From contig NZ_ATXJ01000005.1 in NCBI RefSeq assembly GCF_000421625.1, forward strand, positions 1 through 64,000: a stretch of 64,000 bases of DNA, read 5' to 3'. Both the position numbers and the translations under genes were made by a program. The notes beneath the pieces were generated by a model, which made no database searches, was not told the origin of the DNA, and was given only the letters and a program-made list of their open reading frames with translations. Of this stretch, positions 55,621 to 62,894 are shown one piece after another (the stretch's first letter is position 1; every line of letters starts with the position of its first letter). The DNA is from Thermus islandicus DSM 21543. GTDB taxonomy: Bacteria > Deinococcota > Deinococci > Deinococcales > Thermaceae.

Positions 55621-55690
55621 GGGGGGCTTCCGAGGGTTGAGGGCTTGGGGAGGATGGGGTAGGCTTCGGGAAGAGAAGGGAGGATCGGCC

Positions 55691-56224
55691 TTGGCCCGAG
55701 AGGTCGCTACCTTGGCAGGCGGCTGTTTCTGGTGCACGGAGGCGGCCTTCAAGCTCCTCAAAGGGGTGTTGGAGGTGGTGCCGGGCTACGCCGGGGGGCA
55801 CGTGCCCCACCCCACCTACGAGGCGGTGTGCACCGGGACCACGGGCCACCGGGAGGCGGTCCAGGTGGTCTTTGACCCCGAGATTCTCCCGTATGCCGAC
55901 CTCCTCCGCTACTTCTTCGCCGTCCACGACCCCACCAGCGAGGACCGGCAGGGGCCCGACGTGGGGCCCCAATATAGCCCGGCCATCTTCTACCACTCAG
56001 AGGCGCAGAGGCAGGTGGCGGAGGCGGTGATGCGGGAGCTCGCCCCCCTCTACCCGAGGCCCATCGCCACCAAGCTCCTGCCCTTCACCACCTTCTACCC
56101 CGCCGAGGACTACCACCGGGACTACTGCGCCCGCCACCCCGAGCCCCCCTACTGCCGCCTCGTCATCGCCCCCAAGCTGGAGAAGGCGAGGAAAGCCTTC
56201 ACCTTTCTCCTCAAGGGCCCCTAG
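55691..56224 (+). CDS. msrA: Peptide methionine sulfoxide reductase A
   Basis: 177 residues. LAGGCFWCTEAAF holds the catalytic Cys; GYAGGHVPHPTYEAVCTGTTGH, GPQYSPAIFYH and FYPAEDYHRDY follow. TTG at 55691 has GGGAGG seven bases upstream and begins right at the conserved region. Stop shares CTAG with the convergent pseudogene. Confidence 0.93.
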   Translation: MAREVATLAGGCFWCTEAAFKLLKGVLEVVPGYAGGHVPHPTYEAVCTGTTGHREAVQVVFDPEILPYADLLRYFFAVHDPTSEDRQGPDVGPQYSPAIFYHSEAQRQVAEAVMRELAPLYPRPIATKLLPFTTFYPAEDYHRDYCARHPEPPYCRLVIAPKLEKARKAFTFLLKGP

Positions 56225-56747
56225 AGCCTGCCCTTAAGGGCCTCGGGGAAGTGGGGCCCCTTTTCGGCGATGAGCCCCCGGGCCTTCTCTACCCGCTTCC
56301 AGGCGTTCCAGCGGCCAGCTCCTGGCCGATGAACCCTCCGCCGATCACGGCGAAGCGCTGTCCCCTTTCCGCCAGGCCCCGGAGGCGGCGGTAGTCCTCC
56401 AGGGTGCGGAAGTAGACCACCCCCTCCCCCAGGGGAAGCCGCCTGGGCCGGGCCCCGGTGGCGAGGAGGAGCCGCTCGTAGCGGTAGCGGGTGCCCCTTT
56501 CGTCCTCCACCTCCTTGAGGACCGGATCCAGGCGCACCACCCTCCGCCCTAGGTGGAGGTCCACCCCCTCGAGGGTGCGGAAGATGGTCTCCAGGGGCTT
56601 CCCTTGCCAGAGCCCCTTGGAGAGGGGCGGACGGTTGTAGGGAGGGTACCTGCTCCGCGCTGAGGAGGCCAATGGCCCCCTTGGGGTCCACCTGGCAGCC
56701 GCTCCCGCCATTCCCCCGCCCACGATCAGGTACCTGTACGCGTGCAT
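56221..56747 (-). pseudogene. FAD-dependent oxidoreductase remnant (ferredoxin reductase type)
   Basis: Pieces of one flavoprotein lie in two frames. Frame A: YRYLIVGGGMAGAAA from 56747; then frame B: VDPKGAIGLLSAE; back to frame A: YPPYNRPPLSKGLWQGKP through LLLATGARPRRL to FAVIGGGFIGQELAA. A jump follows to frame B for the C-terminal end NAWKRVEKARGLIAEKG. At least two small indels and one large internal loss (about 200 residues, at 56290-56320) are needed to explain this. It cannot make an active enzyme. Confidence 0.8.
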
Positions 56748-57130
56748 GGCCTCCTCCTTTGTCTGGCCAAGGCCTCAGAGGGTTTGGCCTCCTCCCCAAG
56801 GATCTCCAGGAGGGCCGTGGCGTTGTTGTACCGCGTCTCCTTAGCCCCGAAGAGGAGGGTGACCGTCCCCGCCTTTCCCAGGGTCCTAAGCCTTTCCAGA
56901 TGGGGGTTTCCCCGAAGCTCCTCCCGGTAGCGGCGGAGGAACTCCGGGTACTTCCCGGGGTCGTGGCCGAACCAGCGCCTGAGGCCGTCCGAGGGGGCGA
57001 GCTCCTTCGCCCACCAGTCCACCCGCGCCTTTTCCTGGGAAAGCCCCCGGGGCCAAAGCCGGTCCAAAAGGACCCGGAGGCCGTCCTCGGGGGAGGGAGG
57101 GTCGTAGACCCGCTTGACCCGGAAGGGCAT
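56726..57130 (-). CDS. DUF488 family protein
   Basis: 134 residues. VKRVYDPPSPEDGLRVLLDRLWPRG, WAKELAPSDGLRRWFGHDP and TLLFGAKETRYNNATAL fit the DUF488 family, here read in separate blocks. The C-terminal tail (ARQRRRPCTRTGT) overlaps the pseudogene start by 22 bases. Function unknown. Confidence 0.78.
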   Translation of the reverse strand: MPFRVKRVYDPPSPEDGLRVLLDRLWPRGLSQEKARVDWWAKELAPSDGLRRWFGHDPGKYPEFLRRYREELRGNPHLERLRTLGKAGTVTLLFGAKETRYNNATALLEILGEEAKPSEALARQRRRPCTRTGT

Positions 57131-57141
57131 ATCCCACCCCT

Positions 57142-57537
57142 TCAAAGCCAGTCCGCCTCCGGCAGGACGCACTCCGGGCACTGAGCCTCCACGAACCGGA
57201 GCCAGTCCAGAATCTCCTCCGCGTCCCGGACGGGGCCCAGGTGGTAGACCTCGAGGAAGGCGTCCGCCACCAGGGCACCCCCTTCGGGAAGGGCGGGGAG
57301 GAGGACCCCTTCCGGGTCCAGAAGGAGGGGGAGGGGGCTGGGCCTTGGCCCCTGGGCCAGGAGGTAGGCCTGGGCCCCCAGGGCCTCGAGCTCCGCCGCC
57401 CTCGCCGAAAGAGCTCGGGCCAGGGCCTCGTCCTTGAGGAGGACGAGGGGCCTCCCCTTGAGGTCCGGAAGGTAGACCTTACCCCCCTCCGGGGTTTTGA
57501 GGGGGTAGGGGGGGAGGGGCTTGCGCAGGCGGACCAC
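57142..57537 (-). CDS. Small redoxin-like protein with C-terminal CPEC
   Basis: 131 residues. PLPPYPLKTPEGGKVYLPDL and LVLLKDEALARAL resemble the first strands of a peroxiredoxin/thioredoxin fold without its N-terminal cysteine. A CPEC pair (FVEAQCPECVLPE) sits ten residues from the C-terminus. GTG start. It lies 11 bases before DUF488. Redox role suspected only. Confidence 0.5.
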   Translation of the reverse strand: MVRLRKPLPPYPLKTPEGGKVYLPDLKGRPLVLLKDEALARALSARAAELEALGAQAYLLAQGPRPSPLPLLLDPEGVLLPALPEGGALVADAFLEVYHLGPVRDAEEILDWLRFVEAQCPECVLPEADWL

Positions 57538-57620
57538 GCCTTACCCTAGGCCGCTTGTCGCCCCGGCGTCAACGGGCAGCCTTACCTTCTCCACCTTGCG
57601 GAACCCAACTCAGGAGATGC

Positions 57621-57626
57621 TAATAT
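57621..57626 (+). promoter_or_regulatory. Leaderless -10 of vapBC
   Basis: TAATAT with a six-base gap to the ATG at 57633. A TTGCGG (57596-57601) lies 19 bases further upstream. Confidence 0.5.
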
Positions 57627-57632
57627 GGCTGT

Positions 57633-57875
57633 ATGCGCACCACCCTGGACCTGCCGGACCCTCTGTACCGGCGGCTGAAGCTCCAGGCCGCCAGGGAGGG
57701 CAAGACCCTCCGGGAGCTGGTGATCCGCTACCTGGAGGAGGGGCTGAGGCGGGGAGGCTCTCCGGGGCCTCGGCCCCTGCCGCGGGTCCCCGAGGCCGGG
57801 CGGCGCATCCCCGTTCGCACCCACGAGGAGCTTTGGGCCCTTCTGGAGGAAGAGGGTGGACCTGCTGGACCTTAA
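57633..57875 (+). CDS. vapB: VapB-type antitoxin
   Basis: 80 residues. TTLDLPDPLYRRLKLQAAREG followed by LRELVIRYLEEGL is a ribbon-helix-helix DNA-binding domain (1-45), given here as two parts. The C-terminal tail would wrap the toxin. It overlaps vapC by 20 bases, the usual coupling. Confidence 0.82.
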   Translation: MRTTLDLPDPLYRRLKLQAAREGKTLRELVIRYLEEGLRRGGSPGPRPLPRVPEAGRRIPVRTHEELWALLEEEGGPAGP

Positions 57876-58272
57876 CGTCTGGTTCGCCCTCTTGGTGCCC
57901 GAGCACCCCTTCCACCCCCGGGCCCGGGCTTACTGGGAGGAGGCTTCCGATCCCTTCCTGGTCCGGGTCACGGCCTTGGGCCTCCTCCGCCTCCTGACGA
58001 ACGCCAAGGCCATGGGCGGCAGGCCCTTGGGGGTGAGGGAGGCCTGGGAGGTCTATTGGGAGCTGCGCTTGAGCTCGAGGGTTCCTCTTTTGGAAGAGCC
58101 CGAGGGCCTGGACGAGGCCCTGGCCGACCTGGTCCGCGGAGGGCTTTCTCCCCGCCTCTGGACGGACGCCTACCTGGCGGCCTTCGCCCTGGCGGGGGGC
58201 CACCGCTTGGTGACCTTGGACCAGGACTTTCGGCGCTTTCCCGGGCTCGAGGTCCTTCGCCTTTCCCCTTGA
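57856..58272 (+). CDS. vapC: VapC-type PIN-domain ribonuclease toxin
   Basis: 138 residues. The PIN acidic residues are Asp in LLDLNVWFALL, Glu in WEEA, Asp in WTDAYLAAFA and Asp in VTLDQDF. GTG start at 57856. The pair is a type II toxin-antitoxin module whose toxin cleaves RNA. Confidence 0.85.
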   Translation: MDLLDLNVWFALLVPEHPFHPRARAYWEEASDPFLVRVTALGLLRLLTNAKAMGGRPLGVREAWEVYWELRLSSRVPLLEEPEGLDEALADLVRGGLSPRLWTDAYLAAFALAGGHRLVTLDQDFRRFPGLEVLRLSP

Positions 58273-58299
58273 CCCCGGTCATGGACCGCGCCCGGCCTG

Positions 58300-58467
58300 G
58301 TGGTGGAGGCAAGGCAGGAGGTTCCCCTCCTGCCCAAGGTGGCCTTCGCCCTGATTCGCCTCGCTTCCCTTCTCGGGGCGCTCTTCACCGGCCTGCACCT
58401 GGGCTTGGCCCCCTGGGCCCCAGCGAGGCTTTCGGAAAAGGCCCGCCGCCTACTGGGATGGGTCTAG
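58300..58467 (+). CDS. Possible 55-residue membrane peptide
   Basis: GTG-started frame: basic/acidic start (VVEARQEVPLLPKV), a hydrophobic segment (ASLLGALFTGLHLGLAPWA), then a basic end (ARLSEKARRLLGWV). Amphipathic end plus one helix looks protein-like. It overlaps the convergent exported-protein gene by 18 bases and has no good ribosome site, so it is weakly supported. It could also be a gene fragment. Confidence 0.35.
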   Translation: MVEARQEVPLLPKVAFALIRLASLLGALFTGLHLGLAPWAPARLSEKARRLLGWV

Positions 58468-58863
58468 CGGCCCGTGCTCCGAAAAGGCCCCTCCCGGGGG
58501 CTGGGGCGGGGTATGGAGGCCCACCTCCACCCGTAGCCGCACCCTGCCTTCCGGGGGAACCCAGACGGTCAGGGTAAGGGAGCCTTGGCCCGTGAGGAGG
58601 TGAAGCCCCTCTGCCAGGGGCCTCGAGTCCACCAGGGCCTCGCCCCATACCTCCACCAAAAGGGTCCACCGGGTGTTGGCCACGAGACGGACCGCATGAG
58701 GGCCAGCCCCCAGCTCCAGGACCGAAGCGGCCTCTCCTCTGGCTCCCTCTGGGCGCAGGTAGGCCACCGGGGGGATGCGGATGCTCACCGTGTTGCCCAG
58801 GGGGCTCTGGGCGGAGGCCCAAGGGCTTATCAGAAGGAAAACGCCTAGGATCCACGCCCACAT
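58450..58863 (-). CDS. Exported protein of unknown function
   Basis: 137 residues. Signal peptide ending at ASA (about 19), then a beta-rich domain (VSIRIPPVAYLRPEG, AVRLVANTRWTLLVEVWG, SLTLTVWVPPEGRVRLRVEVGL), like an Ig or surface-layer type fold. No family recognised. AGGAGG lies eight bases before the ATG at 58863. Two tandem structured elements lie upstream on the same strand and may be its leader. Confidence 0.65.
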   Translation of the reverse strand: MWAWILGVFLLISPWASAQSPLGNTVSIRIPPVAYLRPEGARGEAASVLELGAGPHAVRLVANTRWTLLVEVWGEALVDSRPLAEGLHLLTGQGSLTLTVWVPPEGRVRLRVEVGLHTPPQPPGGAFSEHGPLDPSQ

Positions 58864-58940
58864 GCTCCCCACCTCCTTAGTGGCCAGGAGCGCGTTCGGG
58901 GAGCGGGCGCGAGGGTTGAGGAAAAGGACAAGCCCATGCG

Positions 58941-59020
58941 TCCGGCCGGTTGCGCCACTGGCTCCCCGTGTCCCTTGGCGCCCATCTTGGGATTCACGGT
59001 TCCTCGCCTCCGAACGCCCT
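58941..59020 (-). ncRNA. Conserved structured element, copy 1 (start-proximal)
   Basis: Minus strand: TTCGGAGGCGAGGAA, then a stem CCGTG-AA-TCCC ... GGGA-CACGG whose loop contains TGGGCGCC, then the conserved tail GGAGCCAGTGGCGCAACCGG. The loop GCGCC can pair with GGCGC of the tail (pseudoknot). A 7-base hairpin GCCCTAA/TTAGGGC (59015-59033) precedes it. Not recognised as a known RNA family. Confidence 0.55.
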
Positions 59021-59031
59021 AAAAACCTTAG

Positions 59032-59052
59032 GGCCAGGCTGGGCGCCTGGCC
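59032..59052. repeat. Hairpin between the two structured elements
   Basis: GGCCAGGC (59032-59039) and GCCTGGCC (59045-59052), perfect 8-base arms with a 5-base loop. It may be a spacer stem or terminator in the transcript. Confidence 0.5.
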
Positions 59053-59087
59053 GGCAGAGGGGAAAAAAGATCAAACCCTAGCTGCCC

Positions 59088-59162
59088 TCGGCCGGTTGCG
59101 CCACTGGCTCCACCTGCCCCAGGCGCCCAGATTGCAGGGCAAGCTTCCTCGCCTCCGAGGTG
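59088..59162 (-). ncRNA. Conserved structured element, copy 2 (distal)
   Basis: Same architecture as copy 1: CCTCG-GAGG-CGAGG hairpin, a stem CUUGCCC/GGGCAGG with loop CTGGGCGCC, then GGAGCCAGTGGCGCAACCGG. The stem differs from copy 1 in sequence but pairs again. It is preceded by a GGGGGC/GCCCCC hairpin (59169-59184). The intervals between the two copies are conserved. Pairs such as U-G exist only on the minus strand, which supports that orientation. Confidence 0.55.
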
Positions 59163-59191
59163 CCTTTAGGGGGCTAGCGCCCCCTAGTCTT

Positions 59192-59220
59192 AGGGTACTC
59201 CCGGAGCCGCTCTTTGGGAA
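59192..59220 (-). promoter_or_regulatory. Possible promoter for the tandem element and exported protein
   Basis: TTCCCA (59220-59215), 17 bases, TACCCT (59197-59192) on the minus strand, just upstream of copy 2. The -10 matches that of cycA; the -35 is weak. Confidence 0.4.
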
Positions 59221-59262
59221 GGGGTCTCCCACCCCACCGCGGCGGGGCCCATCCTTCGGGGC

Positions 59263-61503
59263 CTAGGCCAGCACCGCGACCCCCCGGGCCTTGGCCTGGT
59301 ACATGCGGGTGTCGGCGGCGGAGAGGAGCTCGTCCGCCGTTTTCCCATCCTCGGGGAAGGTGGCGAGGCCGATGTTGACCCCGAGGCAGAGGCCGTCAAA
59401 GCAGAGTTTCCCGATGGCCTCGGCGTAGCGGAAGGCGGCCTTTATAGCCCCTTCCTTCCCGGTGTGGGGAAAGAGGGCGGCGAACTCGTCCCCGCCCCAG
59501 CGGAAAATCTTGTCCCCGTTCCGCCTTTCCCCCAGGAGGGCCTCGGCCACCCTCCTTAAGGCGAGGTCCCCCACGGCGTGGCCCAGTCGGTCGTTCAGCT
59601 TCTTGAAGCCCGTAAGGTCCAAAACGGCCAGGGAAAGAGGGTAGCCGTAGCGCTCGGCCCGCTTCAGCTCCTCCAGGAAGGTCTGCTCAAAGGCCCTCCG
59701 GTTGGGGAGGCCCGTGAGGGGGTCGGTGAGGGCGGCCTCCTCCAGGAGCTTGCGGGTCTGGCTTTCGTGGAGCAGGGTGGCGAGAGGGGCGGCGAAGAAG
59801 CGGGCCGCGCGCAGGGAATCCTCGCCGAAGGCCCGGGGGTCGTGGAGGTTGTCCAGGTTCAGGTAGGCCAGGACCTGGCCCTTATGGGGAATGGGGAGGC
59901 AGAGGTTGGCCTGGATCTCCGTGGCCCTTCCCGCGGTGTCTATGACCTCGGGGGGGGCGGTCTCGTGGCTGATCTCGGCGATGGGGCGCTCCGTGGCGCT
60001 CAGGACCCGGGGCTCGCCCCTCAGGGCCTCCTCCTTGCCCTGGCCGTACCAGAGGAGCTGGGCCTCGAGGCCGAAGGTCACCCCCTTGAGGCCCTCCAGG
60101 TCGTACCCCACCGCCGCCCGGAACCGGTAGACGCCCTCCTCCAGCACGAGGAGGCTCCCCGCCTCCGCCCCGGGCACATACCGAACGGCCACCTCCAAGA
60201 CCTCCGGGTAAAGCGCCTCCAGAGGCTTTTCCAAAAGGTCCAGGAAGAGGCGGTTCACCGCTTGGTGCCGGGCTCTTTCTGTAAGGCGCTCCAGCCCCAG
60301 GCTCAGGGTGCGGCAGGCAGAAAGGAGGAGGTCCACCTCCGCCCTGCGCCAAGGGCGCGCTTCCCGCTGGCCCAGGACCAGCACCCTGCGGCTTCTCGGG
60401 GCGCCTTGGGAGGGGACGGGCAGGGCGGCGAGGGTACGCCAGTCCAGGGCCTGGAGGGCGGGAACCCCCTGGCTTTCCTCGGGGTAGCGGGCGGTGAAGA
60501 GCGGGCTTCCCGTCTCGTAGACCCGCCAGGCGAGGCCCACCCCAAAGGGCAGGCCCTCCGCCAGCACTTGAAGGAGGCTTGCTTCCCGCACGCCGTGGGA
60601 GGCGAGGGCCTGCATCCGCGCTCCCCGGGCTTCCCAGAGGGTCCCCGACTCCAGGCCCAAGGAGGTTACGAGAAGGGCGAGGGCTCCCTCCGCCGCCTCC
60701 TCCAGGGTATCGGCCCTCGCCAACCCTTCGGCAAGCTCGGCCAGGATCCTGCGCTCCTTGAGGTCCGCCAGGCGGGAAAGCTGGAGGCTGACGGCCTGGG
60801 CGAAGCGGGTGAGGCCCTCCACCTCCTCAGGGAGGAAGGGCTTTTGGCGCTCCAGGTTCAGCACCGCCACCGCCTCGCCCCGCTCAAAGAGGGGCAGGGC
60901 GAGCTCGGAAAGCGCCTCCTGACCGAGGGGGGCGATGTAGCTCGGCTCCTTGCGCACGTCGGGGATGTGGACGGGCCGCCCCTCCCGGAAGGCCCGGCCC
61001 ACCACCCCGGTTCCCGGAATCCAGTCCAGGCCCATGGGGGGTTGGCTGGCAAGCCGACGAAAACCGCTCCCCTGGGGCACCCAGACCCCCACGTGCCCGC
61101 TTTCCCCTAGGGCAACGAGGCGCTCCGGAAGGCTTTTTAGAAGGGCCTCCCGGTCCTCCGCCTGGGGGAGGGCCTCGAGGGCCGAGGCCAGGAGCCTCTC
61201 TAGTCGGGCCAGGCTTTTGGCCCGGCGGTGGGCCCTCCGCAGGCCTTCCCCCACCTGGTGGGCGAGGAGGGCCGAGAGGAGGAGGAGGGCCAGGGCTACC
61301 CCGCTGAACTGGGGAAAGAGGGCTAGGGCGCTTGCGGAGAGGGCGCTGGCCAGAAGCCCCCAGGGGAGGCCGTGCACGCTGGCCACCACCGCCACCGCGA
61401 TCATGAACCAGGGGAGGATGTAGGGGTCGGCGTAGCCCAGGAACCCTAGGAGAAGCCCCACGAGAAAGGAGGCCAGGGCGACGACCGTATAGACCAGGGC
61501 CAT
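59263..61503 (-). CDS. Membrane diguanylate cyclase with GAF domains
   Basis: 746 residues. N-terminal helices (about 5-90), a short coil, GAF-like domains near 110-255, 270-405 and 420-565, then GGDEF (about 580-745). The active site is intact (RWGGDEFAALF), with an inhibitory RxxD (RNGD) five residues before it. The first GAF has GTGVVGRAFREGRPVHIPDV. It should make c-di-GMP in response to a ligand or redox signal. TAGCAT lies nine bases before the ATG. Confidence 0.9.
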   Translation of the reverse strand: MALVYTVVALASFLVGLLLGFLGYADPYILPWFMIAVAVVASVHGLPWGLLASALSASALALFPQFSGVALALLLLSALLAHQVGEGLRRAHRRAKSLARLERLLASALEALPQAEDREALLKSLPERLVALGESGHVGVWVPQGSGFRRLASQPPMGLDWIPGTGVVGRAFREGRPVHIPDVRKEPSYIAPLGQEALSELALPLFERGEAVAVLNLERQKPFLPEEVEGLTRFAQAVSLQLSRLADLKERRILAELAEGLARADTLEEAAEGALALLVTSLGLESGTLWEARGARMQALASHGVREASLLQVLAEGLPFGVGLAWRVYETGSPLFTARYPEESQGVPALQALDWRTLAALPVPSQGAPRSRRVLVLGQREARPWRRAEVDLLLSACRTLSLGLERLTERARHQAVNRLFLDLLEKPLEALYPEVLEVAVRYVPGAEAGSLLVLEEGVYRFRAAVGYDLEGLKGVTFGLEAQLLWYGQGKEEALRGEPRVLSATERPIAEISHETAPPEVIDTAGRATEIQANLCLPIPHKGQVLAYLNLDNLHDPRAFGEDSLRAARFFAAPLATLLHESQTRKLLEEAALTDPLTGLPNRRAFEQTFLEELKRAERYGYPLSLAVLDLTGFKKLNDRLGHAVGDLALRRVAEALLGERRNGDKIFRWGGDEFAALFPHTGKEGAIKAAFRYAEAIGKLCFDGLCLGVNIGLATFPEDGKTADELLSAADTRMYQAKARGVAVLA

Positions 61504-61538
61504 GTTTGGCCCATGCTAACCCAGGCTTTTCCCGGCGG

Positions 61539-62894
61539 CTAGGGGGTAGGGGCCAGGGCCAGGTAGGCGAGGGCCCTTTCCGCGGCCCTCCTCCCGGAGC
61601 CCACCACCTCGGGGAGGCCCACCCCCGTCAGGTAGTTTCCCGCCAGAAAGAGGCCCGGGGCCTTGAGGAGAGCCATCTCCAGGCGCCCTACCCGCTCCAG
61701 GTGGCCCACGCGGTAGCTCGGCATCCCCTCGGGAAAGCGGAAGACGTAGGTGTAGCTGGGGCGCACCTCGAGGCCCAGGAAGCGCCTCAGGTCCTCCAGG
61801 GCCAGGCGGGCGAGCGCCGCCTCGGAAAGCCGCGCTTCCTCTCCCGAGAGGTAGGCCCGGACCAGGCTAACGCCCTCCGGGGCCCGGTGGGGCCACTTCC
61901 GGTGGGTCCAGGTGAAGCCTCGGACCCGGTACCCCTCGCCCGCCGCGACGAGGAGGCCGTGGCCCTCCAGGGGGAGCTCCTCGGGGAAGGCCAGGCTCAC
62001 CGTGGCGGCCGGGGCGTGGGGGATGCCCTTGAGGAGGGCGGTGGCCTCGGGGAGGAAGGGCCTTAGGAGGCCCGCCGCCTGGGGGGCCGGGGTGGCCAGG
62101 ACCACGGCCTCGGCCTCGAGGGTCCCCTTGGGGGTGTGGAGGCGGTAGCGCCCCCTTTGGGGCTCCAGGAAAAGGAGCGGGGTGGCGAGGAGGACCCTCT
62201 CCCCCAGGGCCTCCGCCATCCTCTGGGTGAGGGCGGAAAGCCCTTCGGGGAAGGAGAAGAAGAGGCTGCCTCCCTCGCGGCTTCCCCGCTTCCTCCTCTC
62301 CCGCATGGCCCCGAGGAGGAGGCTCCGGTGGGTTTGCTCCAGGGCCCAGAGCTGGGGAAAGGCCGCCCGCATGGAGAGCACGTCGGGCTCCCCGCCGTAG
62401 ATCCCCCCGGCCAGGGGGGCCACCAGGGCGTTATAGACCTCAGGGCCAAGCCGCCTTTCCACAAACTCCCTTAAGGGCTCGTCCTCCTTGCTCCCCCGGG
62501 GGAGGAGGAGGTCCAGAAGGGCCCGGAGCTTCCCGGGGAAGGAGAGGAGGGGGGTTTTGGCCAGGGCGCGGAGGTCCCCCGGCACCAGCTGGAGGAGGCC
62601 CTCGGGGAGGGGGTGGGCCTTCCCCTTGCGCAGGATGAAGGCGGAGGGCTTTTGGGGCAGGGTGCCTATGGGCTCGAGGCCGAAGGCCTGGGCGAGCTCC
62701 AGCACCTCCTTTTTGTAGCGCACGCTGGCGTCAGGGCCGCCCTCCACCAGGAAGCCCCCCTGCCGCAGGGTGCGCACCTTGCCCCCGAGGCGGAGGGTGG
62801 CCTCCAGGAGGAGGAAGTCCGCCCCCGCCTCCTTCAGGGCCAAGGCGGCGGAAAGCCCCGCCCACCCCCCACCCACCACGGCTACCTGAGCCAC
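61539..62894 (-). CDS. hemG: Protoporphyrinogen/coproporphyrinogen oxidase (HemG/HemY type)
   Basis: A 451-residue FAD enzyme. VAVVGGGWAGLSAALAL binds FAD; LRLGGKVRTLRQGGFLVEGGPD, PLAGGIYGGEPDVLSMRAAFP and the C-terminal GNYLTGVGLPEVVGSGRRAAE are as in oxygen-dependent PpoX/CgoX, read in pieces. Which porphyrinogen is used cannot be told from sequence. It overlaps hemH by 13 bases. Confidence 0.9.
   Translation of the reverse strand: MAQVAVVGGGWAGLSAALALKEAGADFLLLEATLRLGGKVRTLRQGGFLVEGGPDASVRYKKEVLELAQAFGLEPIGTLPQKPSAFILRKGKAHPLPEGLLQLVPGDLRALAKTPLLSFPGKLRALLDLLLPRGSKEDEPLREFVERRLGPEVYNALVAPLAGGIYGGEPDVLSMRAAFPQLWALEQTHRSLLLGAMRERRKRGSREGGSLFFSFPEGLSALTQRMAEALGERVLLATPLLFLEPQRGRYRLHTPKGTLEAEAVVLATPAPQAAGLLRPFLPEATALLKGIPHAPAATVSLAFPEELPLEGHGLLVAAGEGYRVRGFTWTHRKWPHRAPEGVSLVRAYLSGEEARLSEAALARLALEDLRRFLGLEVRPSYTYVFRFPEGMPSYRVGHLERVGRLEMALLKAPGLFLAGNYLTGVGLPEVVGSGRRAAERALAYLALAPTP

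Noticed and set aside
58056-58577. Plus-strand frame of 173 codons across vapC and the exported-protein gene
   Set aside because: Covers two genes in the wrong frame or strand; proline/glycine-rich nonsense composition.
58941-59162. Tandem element as a c-di-GMP-I (GEMM), glycine or cobalamin riboswitch
   Set aside because: Tandem form and CGCAACCGG are suggestive, but the conserved GCAAACC/GAAA core of GEMM, the glycine aptamer core and the cobalamin box are missing.
59578-61110. Plus-strand frame of 510 codons opposite the GAF-GGDEF gene
   Set aside because: Antisense shadow of a well-supported gene; no start signals and no recognisable motif.
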